Assembly (NCBI RefSeq): GCF_001053095.1
Contig: NZ_CGBP01000017.1
Span: 1 to 64,000 of the forward strand
DNA: 64,000 bases
Direction of reading: 5' to 3'
Source: Yersinia similis
GTDB lineage: Bacteria; Pseudomonadota; Gammaproteobacteria; Enterobacterales; Enterobacteriaceae
The notes under the pieces: generated by a model
What the model saw: the letters and a program-made list of their open reading frames with translations, nothing else
The model's database searches: none
What the model was told of the DNA's origin: nothing
Translations under genes and position numbers: made by a program
Shown here: positions 31,596 through 40,267 of the stretch, in pieces
Numbering within the stretch: the stretch's first letter is position 1
Layout of the letters: every line of letters begins with the position of its first letter

Positions 31596-32015
31596 TCACC
31601 TCAAACTGACTTTACTTAGAGTCACGGTATGTGTGTACTTATCGATTGATATATAGAAATAAGGAATAACTTCATCTTTTTTAATCCACTTTTCAGATAG
31701 CCCATCATGATCTGATACCCTGTATCCTAAGGTAGTGAGATGATTTTTAACGTCAGATAAACGAACATCATCCCTATAGACAATACTACTTTCTCTTGGC
31801 TGACTCCCGTCCTGAGCTGTAAATATAAAATAATAAGATTCAGCTGCCCTTGGGGCAGACCTAATATCTTTGTCTGTATACAGATAATATGCCCAGATAT
31901 TTGACCTTGTATACCCGTCTCTCCCCTCTGCCACCTTTTGCATACTGCAATCGATAAGAAAAAAAATAATAATAATGACCAGACAAATAAAAATGAGTCT
32001 TTTCAAAATCTTCAT
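31596..32015 (-). CDS. Small membrane-anchored protein, unknown
   Basis: A 139-residue protein beginning with a positively charged start and a very hydrophobic stretch (LIFICLVIIIIFFLIDC), so it is an N-terminal anchor or possibly a lipoprotein with an atypical lipobox LIDC. The rest is soluble and would face the periplasm; it contains VRLSDVKNHLTTLGYRVSDHDGLSEKW and IPYFYISIDKYTHTVTLSKVSLR. It starts three bases after the preceding gene, so the two are translated together. I do not recognise the family. The pairing with a larger cytosolic-looking protein is reminiscent of effector/immunity units, which is only a hypothesis. Confidence 0.7.
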   Translation of the reverse strand: MKILKRLIFICLVIIIIFFLIDCSMQKVAEGRDGYTRSNIWAYYLYTDKDIRSAPRAAESYYFIFTAQDGSQPRESSIVYRDDVRLSDVKNHLTTLGYRVSDHDGLSEKWIKKDEVIPYFYISIDKYTHTVTLSKVSLR

Positions 32016-32018
32016 TAT

Positions 32019-32714
32019 CTAATTACTCAATTGAGTGATGATTCCAGCTTTCTTACTGGTGCGAATAACAGTGTCATCATTTGGATGACATTTATAGGGT
32101 GTAACCTGCATCATAAATCGGGGAAGTTGTCCTTTATAGGGTTTGGGACAGATGAATTTCTCCGCAGGATCAGGAAATAAAAGAGGTAAAAAACCAGTAT
32201 TCTTATAACGCCCAATAGATCCATAGTGATCCCATCGGCGGAGCGCTGACGCCTTACTAACAATCTTTAGCTCCCCCCAATATGTTCGGGGAAAATTAGC
32301 CCTGTAGAAGCCAAATAAATCAGAGATAAGATCTTCACCACTGAACCCACTGTCAGTATACCAACTGAAAAAAGACATTGATTGCCAGTTTTCAAATGCA
32401 ACAGCAGTGCTCATCATCATAGCCAAAGCTATACCCCGTCTTTCAGTGAGTGTTCTGCCTTTCTTTACCTGCCAGACGTTAAAACGTCCGGTAGCAAACC
32501 GGCTTAACCCCATCGTTTGTTCATAACGCACCTGGTAATAGGCTTTACCACTTGATTCACCAATGGAAAACCGGGTCATAAGCGCACGAATATCATCACC
32601 ACGTGCATGCCCCATATCAATCCAGCCCAAAATTTCTGAATAAATAAGTCCTTTTCGGATACCGTTTTCTGAACCAAATCTGGATGTATCTAAAATATCT
32701 TCACGTTTACTCAT
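32019..32714 (-). CDS. Unknown protein resembling DUF4056, possible cysteine/serine-type hydrolase or effector
   Basis: 231 residues without signal peptide or membrane segment. Visible conserved-looking motifs are LGWIDMGHARGDD (residues 29-41, with D33, H36, R38), VAFENWQSMSFFSW (104-118) and SGFSGEDLISDLFGFYRAN (122-140). The combination of an ID-x-GH-x-R motif and an S-x-EDL-x-S-x-L-x-G motif recalls the uncharacterised DUF4056 proteins; I am not certain of membership. A polar pattern H36, E109, E127/D128 could form an active site, but this is speculation. It lies in an AT-rich patch between bcp and perM where E. coli carries the hyf operon. The ribosome-binding site is weak (gggat). Confidence 0.65.
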   Translation of the reverse strand: MSKREDILDTSRFGSENGIRKGLIYSEILGWIDMGHARGDDIRALMTRFSIGESSGKAYYQVRYEQTMGLSRFATGRFNVWQVKKGRTLTERRGIALAMMMSTAVAFENWQSMSFFSWYTDSGFSGEDLISDLFGFYRANFPRTYWGELKIVSKASALRRWDHYGSIGRYKNTGFLPLLFPDPAEKFICPKPYKGQLPRFMMQVTPYKCHPNDDTVIRTSKKAGIITQLSN

Positions 32715-32891
32715 CCCTGATATCCCTTTTTGCTTAAAAATATGCCCTATGATAGTGATCGGTAGTTATGTGTTGACAGGTATCATACAGTAATTCCGAC
32801 TTAACCCAAATTTACGGCCCGTTCAATACAAGTCTACGTTTTAGTGACTTATTTCCCTCTGCGTTCTTTGAGTATTAAAGCCATCTGCTTC

Positions 32892-33086
32892 TCAAAAATT
32901 AAACACCACCAGATGCCATGAATTATCCCTGAAGAGCAAGGTAATCTCTTCGGTACCGGCGCTCACAATCAGTCGCTTAAATACTGACATACCGGTCAAC
33001 TCAGTATTTATTCGTCGGTTCCCGCCATCTGGCTCCAAATATTGTGGATTAATGACGGTTTGCGGTGTACCACTAACGTTGGATGT
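32892..33086 (-). pseudogene. Unrecognised C-terminal coding remnant
   Basis: A reverse-strand open frame of 64 codons follows an in-frame stop and lacks a start. It contains INPQYLEPDGGNRRINTEL, then GMSVFKRLIVSAGTEEITLL and FRDNSWHLVVFNF before TGA at 32892. The regular polar/hydrophobic alternation looks like a real protein end. Its upstream part has been replaced by transposase sequence, with which it overlaps in another frame. Confidence 0.35.
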
Positions 33087-33198
33087 TCATTGGCCAGTAA
33101 AGGTGGGCGACTTCATCGCGGATAACCTCGAAATAGATGGCAGCATCGACCTTGTGAACCAGATGATGTTACGGCGACAGCTCTTCAAGGGTGACCAT
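33073..33198 (-). mobile_element. Remnant of an IS transposase (IS1182/DUF772-like), frameshifted
   Basis: The reverse strand reads MVTLEELSP and stops; in another frame it continues HHLVHKVDAAIYFEVIRDEV, then AHLYWPMNIQR and a stop. This matches the N-terminal pattern MVxLExLVPxxHLxRKIDxAIDF of DUF772-type transposases. A frameshift and missing remainder show it is dead. No terminal inverted repeats were found. Confidence 0.6.
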
Positions 33199-33201
33199 TT
33201 C

Positions 33202-33235
33202 GAGTTGATATTGTTGCAGAGTTGATATTGTTGCA
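33202..33235. repeat. 17-bp perfect tandem duplication
   Basis: gagttgatattgttgca occurs twice in direct succession, just before the transposase remnant. Confidence 0.85.
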
Positions 33236-33313
33236 GAGCAGATTTTTTTTAGCCTGTTTCTATGAGTTCAAAGTCCCGACCAAGAAGCCAGGACTTTGTT
33301 ATCAACGTATTTA

Positions 33314-34378
33314 CTAATCCGCGTCAGGAATGAATTCTTCTGGCCAGGCATGGATAACCGCTTTGACCAACGTTGCCAGCGGAATAGCAAAAAATACGCC
33401 CCAGAAACCCCACATACCGCCAAAAATGATCACTGACAGAATAATCACTAGCGGATGCAGATTAACGGCTTCAGAGAACAGCACGGGGACCAACAAGTTG
33501 CCATCCAGCCCTTGCACCACTAAATAGGCAACAAAAAGCGTCCAAAAATCAGCCCCTATACCCCATTGGAACAATGCGACCAACACCACAGGGATGGTGA
33601 CAATCACTGCACCAATATAAGGAATCAGCACCGAGAACCCCACCAGTACCGCCAATAGTAGGGCGTAATTCATCCCCATGATAAAGAACACTAGATAAGT
33701 GGCAATGCCCACAATCACCATTTCCAGCACTTTGCCACGAATATAGTTAGTAATCTGTTGGTTCATCTCCACCCATACCTGCCCGGCCAAACCACGGTTA
33801 CGCGGCAAAACACGGCGCACCGCATTGAGCATCTGTTCTTTATCTTTTAGTAAGAAGAACAGCATCAATGGGACCAAAATCAGATAAATAGCCAATGTCA
33901 GCAAGCCAATCAAAGAGGCCAGGGAAAATTTAACCACGGAGTCGCCGAGACCCGACATTTTACTGCGTAGATTTTCTGCCATCATATCGACAATACCAGC
34001 ATCGACCAGTGCCGGATAACGAGCCGGTAATGTATGAGCAAAATCATTGAATTTATTGATCATCTTTGGCATATCTGACGCCAGATTAATCCCTTGCTGC
34101 CAAGCCGTTGGTGCCACGACAAATACCGCTAACAGCATGATACTAACAAATATCACAAAGACGATACTGGCCGCCCAGGATCGTGAACAACCAATACGCT
34201 GCAAGCGGGCAGTTGGCCACTCTAATAAATAAGCCAGAACAATAGCAGCTAGCAAAGGCGCTAAAATACCGCTGAAGAAGTAGAGAATACAGAAACCCGC
34301 CAGTAAGATAACCAGTAACGTAATGACCTGCGGATCAGTAAAACGACGGCGATACCATTGTAACAACAGCTCTAGCAT
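33314..34378 (-). CDS. perM: PerM, AI-2E-family permease
   Basis: A 354-residue inner-membrane protein of the AI-2 exporter-like (PerM/YfgO) family, the E. coli PerM length. Seven to eight hydrophobic helices: two at the start (VITLLVILLAGFCILYFF, ILAPLLAAIVLAYLL), a soluble middle with amphipathic helices (PKMINKFNDFAHTLPARYPALVDAG), and a C-terminal bundle with GFSVLIPYIGAVIVTIPV and IIFGGMWGFWGVFFAIPLATL. The transported substrate is not known for PerM. It is divergent from bepA, as in E. coli. Confidence 0.93.
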   Translation of the reverse strand: MLELLLQWYRRRFTDPQVITLLVILLAGFCILYFFSGILAPLLAAIVLAYLLEWPTARLQRIGCSRSWAASIVFVIFVSIMLLAVFVVAPTAWQQGINLASDMPKMINKFNDFAHTLPARYPALVDAGIVDMMAENLRSKMSGLGDSVVKFSLASLIGLLTLAIYLILVPLMLFFLLKDKEQMLNAVRRVLPRNRGLAGQVWVEMNQQITNYIRGKVLEMVIVGIATYLVFFIMGMNYALLLAVLVGFSVLIPYIGAVIVTIPVVLVALFQWGIGADFWTLFVAYLVVQGLDGNLLVPVLFSEAVNLHPLVIILSVIIFGGMWGFWGVFFAIPLATLVKAVIHAWPEEFIPDAD

Positions 34379-34710
34379 CCGAAATGGCTCCTTAAATACG
34401 ATGAGAAATCCACAAATTGGCGGATCCCTTTAACCCCCCGGCAAGCAGGGGCAGAACCCGAAGGTAAGGTGTTACCATCAGCGCCCTTAATCACCATTCC
34501 TTTATAATTATTTCTTTATAACTAAAGGCTGGCTAAGATAGTGGTGAGCCTCAACAACGGATGATGAGCTTAGCCTTTGACGTATTTGAACATATTTTTG
34601 TGATCTAACTCGCTTTCGTGATGATTGTACTGGAGAGCTGCGCAAGGAAGAAGAACTCTTACACATTACGGAGTCTAATTGTCATTACAATAGCAGGGGC
34701 AGTCTCGTTT
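34379..34710. other. perM-bepA divergent promoter region
   Basis: About 330 bp between divergent genes. It must contain both promoters; I could not pick an unambiguous -35/-10 pair. The frame upstream of bepA (from 34618) lacks family support. No repeat element seen. Confidence 0.5.
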
Positions 34711-36177
34711 ATGACAAGTCGGTTAAGTAAGACAGTGATCACCACACTACTCAGTAGCTTGCTGCTCACCGGGCCAATATCTGCTGGAGCTGAAACCCAA
34801 GACCTACTACCCGATATAGGTACCTCGGCAGGTGCCACTCTCAGTATTGATCAGGAAATGGCAATGGGGGACTTTTATGTCCGCCAAATGCGTGCCAGCG
34901 CACCGTTGATTTATGACCCCCTATTGACACAGTACATCAATACACTGGGTAACAGGTTGGTTGCCAACGCTAACTCAGTGCGCACCCCATTCCATTTCTA
35001 TCTGGTGAATAACGATCAGATTAATGCCTTCGCCTTTTTTGGCGGTAACGTGGTGCTTCACTCTGCGCTATTCCGTTATACCGATAACGAAAGCGAGTTG
35101 GCATCCGTATTAGCCCATGAGATTTCTCACGTCACTCAGCGCCATTTAGCCAGAGCGATGGAAGAACAACAACGGCTCGCCCCACTAACCTGGGTGGGAG
35201 TGTTAGGATCAATTCTGCTGACAATGGCCAGCCCACAAGCAGGCATGGCAGGGTTAAGTGGAACATTGGCTGGCGCTCAGCAGGGCATTATCAGTTTTAC
35301 TCAAGGCAATGAGCAAGAAGCTGACCGAATTGGTATTCAGGTATTACAACGTTCTGGGTTTGATCCGCAAGCCATGCCTAATTTTCTGCAAAAACTAGCC
35401 GATCAGTCACGATATGTCTCTAAACCACCCGAAATGTTATTGACTCACCCCTTACCAGACAGCCGTTTATCTGATGCCCGTAACCGCGCAAATCAGATGA
35501 AACCGCACCCTATCGCCTCATCGCAAGATTATCTCTTTGCCAAAATGCGTATTTTGGGTATGTACGGCGCGGATGAAAATAGCCTGACCCCTGAGTTGCT
35601 GGATAAGTTAAGTAAAGGCACGGTACGTGAGCAACTGGCGGCAAAATACGGTCAGGCAGTCCAGCTTTATCAGGCAAAAAAATATGATGAAGCCCGTAAC
35701 TTGCTACAACCTCTACTGACGCAGCAACCCGGCAATATTTGGTTCCTCGATCTCATGACGGATATCGATCTGGGGCAGAATAAATCAGCTGCCGCCATCG
35801 CACGTTTACAAAATGCGATGGTAAAACAGAATGATGAGCCGGTACTGCAACTGAATCTGGCTAACGCCTATGTTCAGGGGGGGCAACCGGCAGCAGCCAT
35901 CAAACTGCTACATCGTTATACTTTTGCCTATCCGAATGACCCGAATGGCTGGGATCTATTAGCACAAGCAACGGCCACACAAGGTTTACGCGATCAAGAA
36001 CTGGCGGCGCGGGCGGAGAGTCTGGCGTTGAGCGGCAAGTTGACACAGGCCATTGGCTTACTCAGCGATGCCAGTGCGCGGGTGAAGTTAGGCAGCCTGG
36101 AACAAGCCCGTTATGATGCTCGTATTGACCAGTTACGGCAGTTAAACGAGCGTTTTCGTAAATATCAGAAGTCCTGA
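34711..36177 (+). CDS. bepA: BepA, periplasmic metalloprotease and chaperone
   Basis: Periplasmic M48 metallopeptidase that helps LptD assemble and degrades misassembled outer-membrane proteins at the BAM complex. Signal peptide ([19 protein letters not shown]) at the N-terminus; zinc motif HEISH at residues 136-140, the same numbering as in E. coli BepA, with NEQEADRIG as the third-ligand segment; then C-terminal TPR repeats from about residue 310. 488 residues from the ATG at 34711; the longer frame to 34618 has no support. Followed by yfgD. Confidence 0.96.
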   Translation: MTSRLSKTVITTLLSSLLLTGPISAGAETQDLLPDIGTSAGATLSIDQEMAMGDFYVRQMRASAPLIYDPLLTQYINTLGNRLVANANSVRTPFHFYLVNNDQINAFAFFGGNVVLHSALFRYTDNESELASVLAHEISHVTQRHLARAMEEQQRLAPLTWVGVLGSILLTMASPQAGMAGLSGTLAGAQQGIISFTQGNEQEADRIGIQVLQRSGFDPQAMPNFLQKLADQSRYVSKPPEMLLTHPLPDSRLSDARNRANQMKPHPIASSQDYLFAKMRILGMYGADENSLTPELLDKLSKGTVREQLAAKYGQAVQLYQAKKYDEARNLLQPLLTQQPGNIWFLDLMTDIDLGQNKSAAAIARLQNAMVKQNDEPVLQLNLANAYVQGGQPAAAIKLLHRYTFAYPNDPNGWDLLAQATATQGLRDQELAARAESLALSGKLTQAIGLLSDASARVKLGSLEQARYDARIDQLRQLNERFRKYQKS

Positions 36178-36277
36178 TCGGGGCAATATTGCTTGGCAAG
36201 CGGTCTATTGGCAAATAGCACCTAGCCTGTTGATAAACAGCAGGCTAGCTAAGAGGATCACAGCAAGGAAAGTTATC

Positions 36278-36634
36278 ATGAAAGATGTCACTATTTATCA
36301 CAATCCACGCTGCTCCAAGAGCCGGGAAACACTCGCATTGGTAGAGCAGCAAGGTATTACACCGCAGGTCGTGCTGTATTTAGATACCCCGCCCTCAGTG
36401 GAAAAGTTAAAGGAATTGCTGCAGCAACTGGGCTTCAGTGACGCACGCCAGTTAATGCGTACCAAAGAAGATCTCTACAAGACACTGAACTTGGATGCCA
36501 GTGGGCTGACGCAAAATCAGTTATTACAAGCCATGGAGGATAATCCAAAGCTTATTGAACGCCCTATCGTGGTTGCTCAGGGAAAAGCCCGCATTGGCCG
36601 CCCACCAGAGCAAGTGCTTGAGATATTGAAGTGA
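36278..36634 (+). CDS. yfgD: YfgD, ArsC-family arsenate reductase-like protein
   Basis: A 118-residue cytosolic protein of the ArsC glutaredoxin-dependent arsenate reductase family: HNPRCSKSRET with the catalytic Cys12 and the arginine-rich end IERPIVVAQGKARIGRPPE. It is not next to other ars genes, so a general redox role is possible. The ATG at 36278 (with aaggaaag upstream) is chosen over the frame from 36230. Order bepA-yfgD-hda is as in E. coli. Confidence 0.93.
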   Translation: MKDVTIYHNPRCSKSRETLALVEQQGITPQVVLYLDTPPSVEKLKELLQQLGFSDARQLMRTKEDLYKTLNLDASGLTQNQLLQAMEDNPKLIERPIVVAQGKARIGRPPEQVLEILK

Positions 36635-36642
36635 TCGCGACC

Positions 36643-36702
36643 TATACCCAAAGTCATTGGTGTTACAGTTAAGTAGCAAACGAATGGCAAAAATTACCGG
36701 GA
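36643..36702. repeat. Partial ERIC-type repeat
   Basis: Begins tatacccaaagtcattggtg and continues agtagcaaacgaatggc, the typical left arm of Yersinia ERIC; the core and right arm are missing. Confidence 0.55.
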
Positions 36703-36830
36703 GCAGATTTAAACGCGGCTGGCAGTGGCCTCGCAGTGGCGAGGCCATATATGGGCCGAGTAGCGAACATTAATGGGTCAAGTATTAATGGATACAAACA
36801 GGGCGGTAGCACCAATGACCAAGGGCATAG

Positions 36831-37532
36831 TTAAAGACTAAGAATTTCTTTAACAAATGGGATGGTAAGTTTACGTTGTGCAGTAATTGAGGCCCGATCA
36901 AGTTGATCCAACGTCATAAATAAAGTGCGCATTTCTCGGTCTAACCGCTTAAGTAAAAAGCGGCCAACATCTTCTGGTAATTCAAAACCACGTAATTTGG
37001 CGCGTAACTGCAAAGCCTGCAATTTTTCATCGTCTGACAGCGGCTGCAATTTATAAATCTGCCCCCAATCCAGACGCGAGGCCAGATCCGGCAAGCCAAG
37101 ATTGAGTTGACGCGGTGGGCGATCGCCGGTGATTAATAAACGGGTACGGCCCGTTTCTACAATGCGGTTATAGAGATTGAACATCGCCATTTCCCACTGC
37201 TCGTCACCTGCAATACACTCAATATTATCAATGCAGACCAGTGCCAATTGCTCCATCCCCTCTAACACTTCAGGTATGAAGTAAGCGCGTTTATCCAGCG
37301 GAACATACCCCACCGCCTCACCTTGCTGCGATAGCTCAGCACAAGCGGCATGTAACAAATGGCTACGTCCACCGCCTTCTCGCGACCAGAAATAGATATA
37401 ACTGCCATGAGGCTGATGAACGGCGGATTGGATCGCTGCTAACAGGGATGGGTTCTCCCCTGGATAAAAACTGGCAAAAGTTTCATCATCGGGAAGATAA
37501 AGTGGCAGTGAAAGCTGTGCCGGCGTATTCAG
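36831..37532 (-). CDS. hda: Hda, DnaA regulatory inactivator
   Basis: AAA+ protein that, with the DNA-loaded beta clamp, stimulates hydrolysis of DnaA-ATP and prevents over-initiation. The clamp-binding motif [10 protein letters not shown] is at the N-terminus, followed by a Walker-A-like [11 protein letters not shown] and Box VI-VII elements ([14 protein letters not shown]). No ATG exists near the start. The CTG at 37532, six bases after gaggtg and directly before AATACGCC, gives 233 residues, the same as E. coli Hda, which is known to start at CTG. TTG codons at 37550 and 37547 are less likely. Confidence 0.93.
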   Translation of the reverse strand: MNTPAQLSLPLYLPDDETFASFYPGENPSLLAAIQSAVHQPHGSYIYFWSREGGGRSHLLHAACAELSQQGEAVGYVPLDKRAYFIPEVLEGMEQLALVCIDNIECIAGDEQWEMAMFNLYNRIVETGRTRLLITGDRPPRQLNLGLPDLASRLDWGQIYKLQPLSDDEKLQALQLRAKLRGFELPEDVGRFLLKRLDREMRTLFMTLDQLDRASITAQRKLTIPFVKEILSL

Positions 37533-37623
37533 AAGCACCTCAACCAACAAAACGGGCGGGAAAACGTGATGAGTTTACCACAAAAATTTATAACAACATA
37601 AAAACCTGAATTTGGTGAGAAAT

Positions 37624-37652
37624 GGGCTGAACTGGCGATCGCAGTTCAGCCC
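37624..37652. terminator. Strong hairpin between hda and uraA
   Basis: An 11-bp perfect stem (gggctgaactg / cagttcagccc) with a seven-base loop. Both neighbours run on the reverse strand, so it lies after uraA and before hda. The T tract is weak, suggesting attenuation rather than full stop. Confidence 0.6.
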
Positions 37653-37736
37653 TATCTGGTTTTTATACGGCTAGATATTATTTATGCAACAAGCATATTA
37701 TTGATACAACTGGGATCGTGCCAACACAGACTTAAA

Positions 37737-39023
37737 TCAGTGCGTGGGCTTTTCGTCCTGCGCATCAATAATTTCTTCTTCCGTGCGAATCAAGCTGATC
37801 ACTTTGAACAACAGGCTAAGACCGATACCGACCACGGTCGCTAACGCCATGCCTTTCAATTCTGTTGCGCCGATATTCACTTTCGCACCGCTCACCCCGA
37901 TGATCAGAATAACCGAGGTTAAAATCAGGTTTTGTGCTTTGTTATAGTCAACTTTTGACTCGATCAGTACACGAATACCCGACGCCCCAATGACACCATA
38001 CAACAGTAGAGAAACACCGCCCATGACGGGTACCGGTACGGCTTGGATCGCCGCCGCCAGTTTACCCACACAGGACAGCATAATCGCCAGAATAGCAGCG
38101 CCGCCAATCACCCAAGTACTGTAAACCTTGGTGATCGCCATAACACCGATATTCTCACCGTAAGTGGTATTGGGTGTGGAACCGAAGAAACCCGAAATCA
38201 CCGTAGAAATCCCGTTGGCAAACATGGAGCGGTGCAGGCCCGGATCGCGGATCAGATCTTTTTTCACGATATTGGCCGTTACCACTAAATGCCCAACATG
38301 TTCGGCAATCACCACTAACGCCGCAGGTAAAATGGTTAAAATGGCAAACCACTCAAAACGTGGAGTATAGAAAGTGGGCAACGCGAACCAATGTGCATCA
38401 CGAATCGGTGTTAGATCAACCACCCCCATAACGAATGACAAGGTATAGCCCACCAACACACCAATCAAAATAGGGATAATCGCGAAGAAGCCGCGGAACA
38501 GCACCGAGCCCAGAATGGTTACCCCTAAGGTCACCAGTGAAATGGTGATGGTCGTTGAATCTGCCGTTACGCCCTCAGCAGGCAGCAGCCCCGCCATACC
38601 CGCAGCAACCCCAGCCAACTCCAGGCCGATAACCGCGACAATCGCCCCCATAGCTGCCGGTGGGAAGATGACATCCAACCACCCGGTCCCCGCTTTTTTT
38701 ACAATCAGCGCCACCAGACAGAACAGCAGGCCACACATGATAAAACCGCCTAACGCAACTTCATACCCCAGCGGCAACAACAGCAATACCGGTGAGATAA
38801 AAGCAAAACTGGAACCCAAATACGCTGGAATTTTGCCCTTACAGATAAATAAATAGAGCAAAGTACCAATGCCATTGAACAACAGCACAGTCGCCGGATT
38901 AATTTTAAACAGAATAGGAACTAAAACTGTGGCACCAAACATAGCGAATAAATGTTGAAAACTCAGGGGAATTGTCTGAAGCAGCGGTGGGCGCTCGCTA
39001 ACACCAATGGTGCGACGGCTCAT
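37737..39023 (-). CDS. uraA: UraA, uracil:proton symporter
   Basis: Inner-membrane uracil importer of the NCS2/NAT family with 14 helices; 428 residues from the ATG at 39023 (E. coli 429). Substrate-binding features are conserved: the short beta-strand segments in TM3 (LGSSFAFISPVLLL) and TM10 with GFFGSTPNTTYGENIGV, plus the glutamates in AEHVGHLVVT and GENIG. It takes up uracil that Upp, encoded 200 bp upstream on the same strand, converts to UMP. Confidence 0.97.
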   Translation of the reverse strand: MSRRTIGVSERPPLLQTIPLSFQHLFAMFGATVLVPILFKINPATVLLFNGIGTLLYLFICKGKIPAYLGSSFAFISPVLLLLPLGYEVALGGFIMCGLLFCLVALIVKKAGTGWLDVIFPPAAMGAIVAVIGLELAGVAAGMAGLLPAEGVTADSTTITISLVTLGVTILGSVLFRGFFAIIPILIGVLVGYTLSFVMGVVDLTPIRDAHWFALPTFYTPRFEWFAILTILPAALVVIAEHVGHLVVTANIVKKDLIRDPGLHRSMFANGISTVISGFFGSTPNTTYGENIGVMAITKVYSTWVIGGAAILAIMLSCVGKLAAAIQAVPVPVMGGVSLLLYGVIGASGIRVLIESKVDYNKAQNLILTSVILIIGVSGAKVNIGATELKGMALATVVGIGLSLLFKVISLIRTEEEIIDAQDEKPTH

Positions 39024-39057
39024 TATTTCGATCCTCTTAATCATGGTTATATTGTGT

Positions 39058-39102
39058 TGTCTTGTTTAGCGCTGTCTTGTTTAGCGTTGTCTTGTTTAGC
39101 GT
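39058..39102. repeat. 15-bp tandem repeat x 3 in front of uraA
   Basis: tgtcttgtttagcgc followed by two copies of tgtcttgtttagcgt in perfect register. It lies in the upp-uraA spacer, about 35 bp before the uraA start. Confidence 0.88.
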
Positions 39103-39191
39103 TATGTACCCTATGGGCTTGGCGTTGCCGCAATATTAGCCACAGTGATGCCAACGACTTTGGGGTATAAAAATGGTCATACAAAAAATTC

Positions 39192-39219
39192 AAAAAAAAG
39201 CCGACTTTCGCGTCGGCTA
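39192..39219 (-). terminator. Terminator of upp
   Basis: A six-base GC-rich stem (gccgac / gtcggc) with a six-base loop, followed on the reverse strand by a run of eight T. It lies just after the upp stop and would limit read-through to uraA. Confidence 0.85.
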
Positions 39220-39225
39220 TCATCG

Positions 39226-39852
39226 TTATTTAGTTCCGAAAATCTTATCCCCGGCATCACCCAAGCCAGGGATAATATAACCGTGTTCATTCAGACCCTG
39301 ATCGATGGAGGCGGTGTACAATTCAACGTCCGGATGCGCTTCTTCCAGCGCCTTGATACCTTCTGGTGCCGCAACCAACACCAATACCTTGATGCTCTGG
39401 CAGCCTGCTTTCTTTAGCAAATCGATAGTGGCAATCATAGAGCCACCGGTGGCCAACATTGGGTCAACCACTAATGCCATGCGTTCGTTGATATTGGAAA
39501 CTAACTTCTGGAAATACGGTACCGGTTTCAGCGTCTCTTCATCGCGATACACCCCTACCACGCTGATACGCGCACTGGGTACATTTTCCAGCACCCCTTC
39601 CATCATCCCCAGACCAGCACGCAGAATTGGCACCACTGTAATTTTCTTACCTTTAATCTGTTCTATTTCAACCGGCCCATTCCAACCTTCGATGGTCACT
39701 GTTTCAGTTTCCAGATCTGCGGTTGCTACGTAAGTCAGCAAACTCCCCACCTCGGAAGCCAATTCGCGAAAACGTTTTGTGCTGATATCATTCTCACGCA
39801 TCAAACCAAGTTTATGTTTTACTAGCGGGTGCTTCACCTCAACGATCTTCAT
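39226..39852 (-). CDS. upp: Upp, uracil phosphoribosyltransferase
   Basis: Pyrimidine salvage enzyme making UMP from uracil and PRPP. From the ATG at 39852 it has 208 residues as in E. coli. The PRPP-binding loop [15 protein letters not shown] and the uracil-binding C-terminus ([20 protein letters not shown]) are conserved. The preceding tctcctgg on the complementary strand gives the Shine-Dalgarno ccaggaga. Divergent from purM; a PurR operator lies between them. Confidence 0.97.
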
Positions 39853-40006
39853 TATTTTTCTCCTGGTTAGGCGGTCGACGGCCAAAAAAATCGCGAGATT
39901 ATACCGCCTTTCTTTTTGAACGCCATAATGAATAGCCTGATTCAGATCAATAGAGAATCAATTGTACGCCAAGAATGCTAAAAATCAGGGTGATATCACA
40001 AGCCAC

Positions 40007-40022
40007 TCGCAAACGTTTGCCT
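40007..40022. promoter_or_regulatory. PurR operator between upp and purMN
   Basis: tcgcaaacgtttgcct holds the perfect palindrome gcaaacgtttgc, the core of the PurR consensus (acgcaaacgtttgcgt). It lies about 245 bp before purM and about 155 bp before upp. Regulation of purMN by PurR is established in E. coli. Confidence 0.85.
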
Positions 40023-40054
40023 GCGCTGTTAGAATTGTCGCGTTTTCTTCCTGC

Positions 40055-40236
40055 ACCCTAAATAATTCGAGTTGCGGGAAGGCGGCAAGCAATATAATCC
40101 CGATGAGTCTATTTATTTTAAGGTCAACGACTTATTTTAAGGTCAACAACTTATTTTAAGATCAACAACCAGTAAGTGATTCGGGTGATTACACATAGCC
40201 AATGCACATGTAGCTTGACGTATTACGGGTATAAGC
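40055..40236. repeat. ERIC element carrying an internal 19-bp x 3 tandem repeat
   Basis: ERIC arms aataattcgagttgcgggaa and tagcttgacgtattacgggt flank the core (aatcccgatgagtc, then ccagtaagtgattcgggtga). The core is split by three 19-bp units (tttattttaaggtcaacga, cttattttaaggtcaacaa, cttattttaagatcaacaa; 40112-40168). The whole element lies between the PurR operator and the purM start codon. Confidence 0.82.
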
Positions 40237-40267
40237 TCAAACAGACAACCGCCGTGGGGACCTCGCA

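Noticed and set aside
39058-39102. Short repeats considered as CRISPR
   Set aside because: The units are contiguous without spacers, only 13-19 bp long and there are no cas genes; they are simple tandem repeats. The same applies at 23393, 40112, 46960 and 49376.
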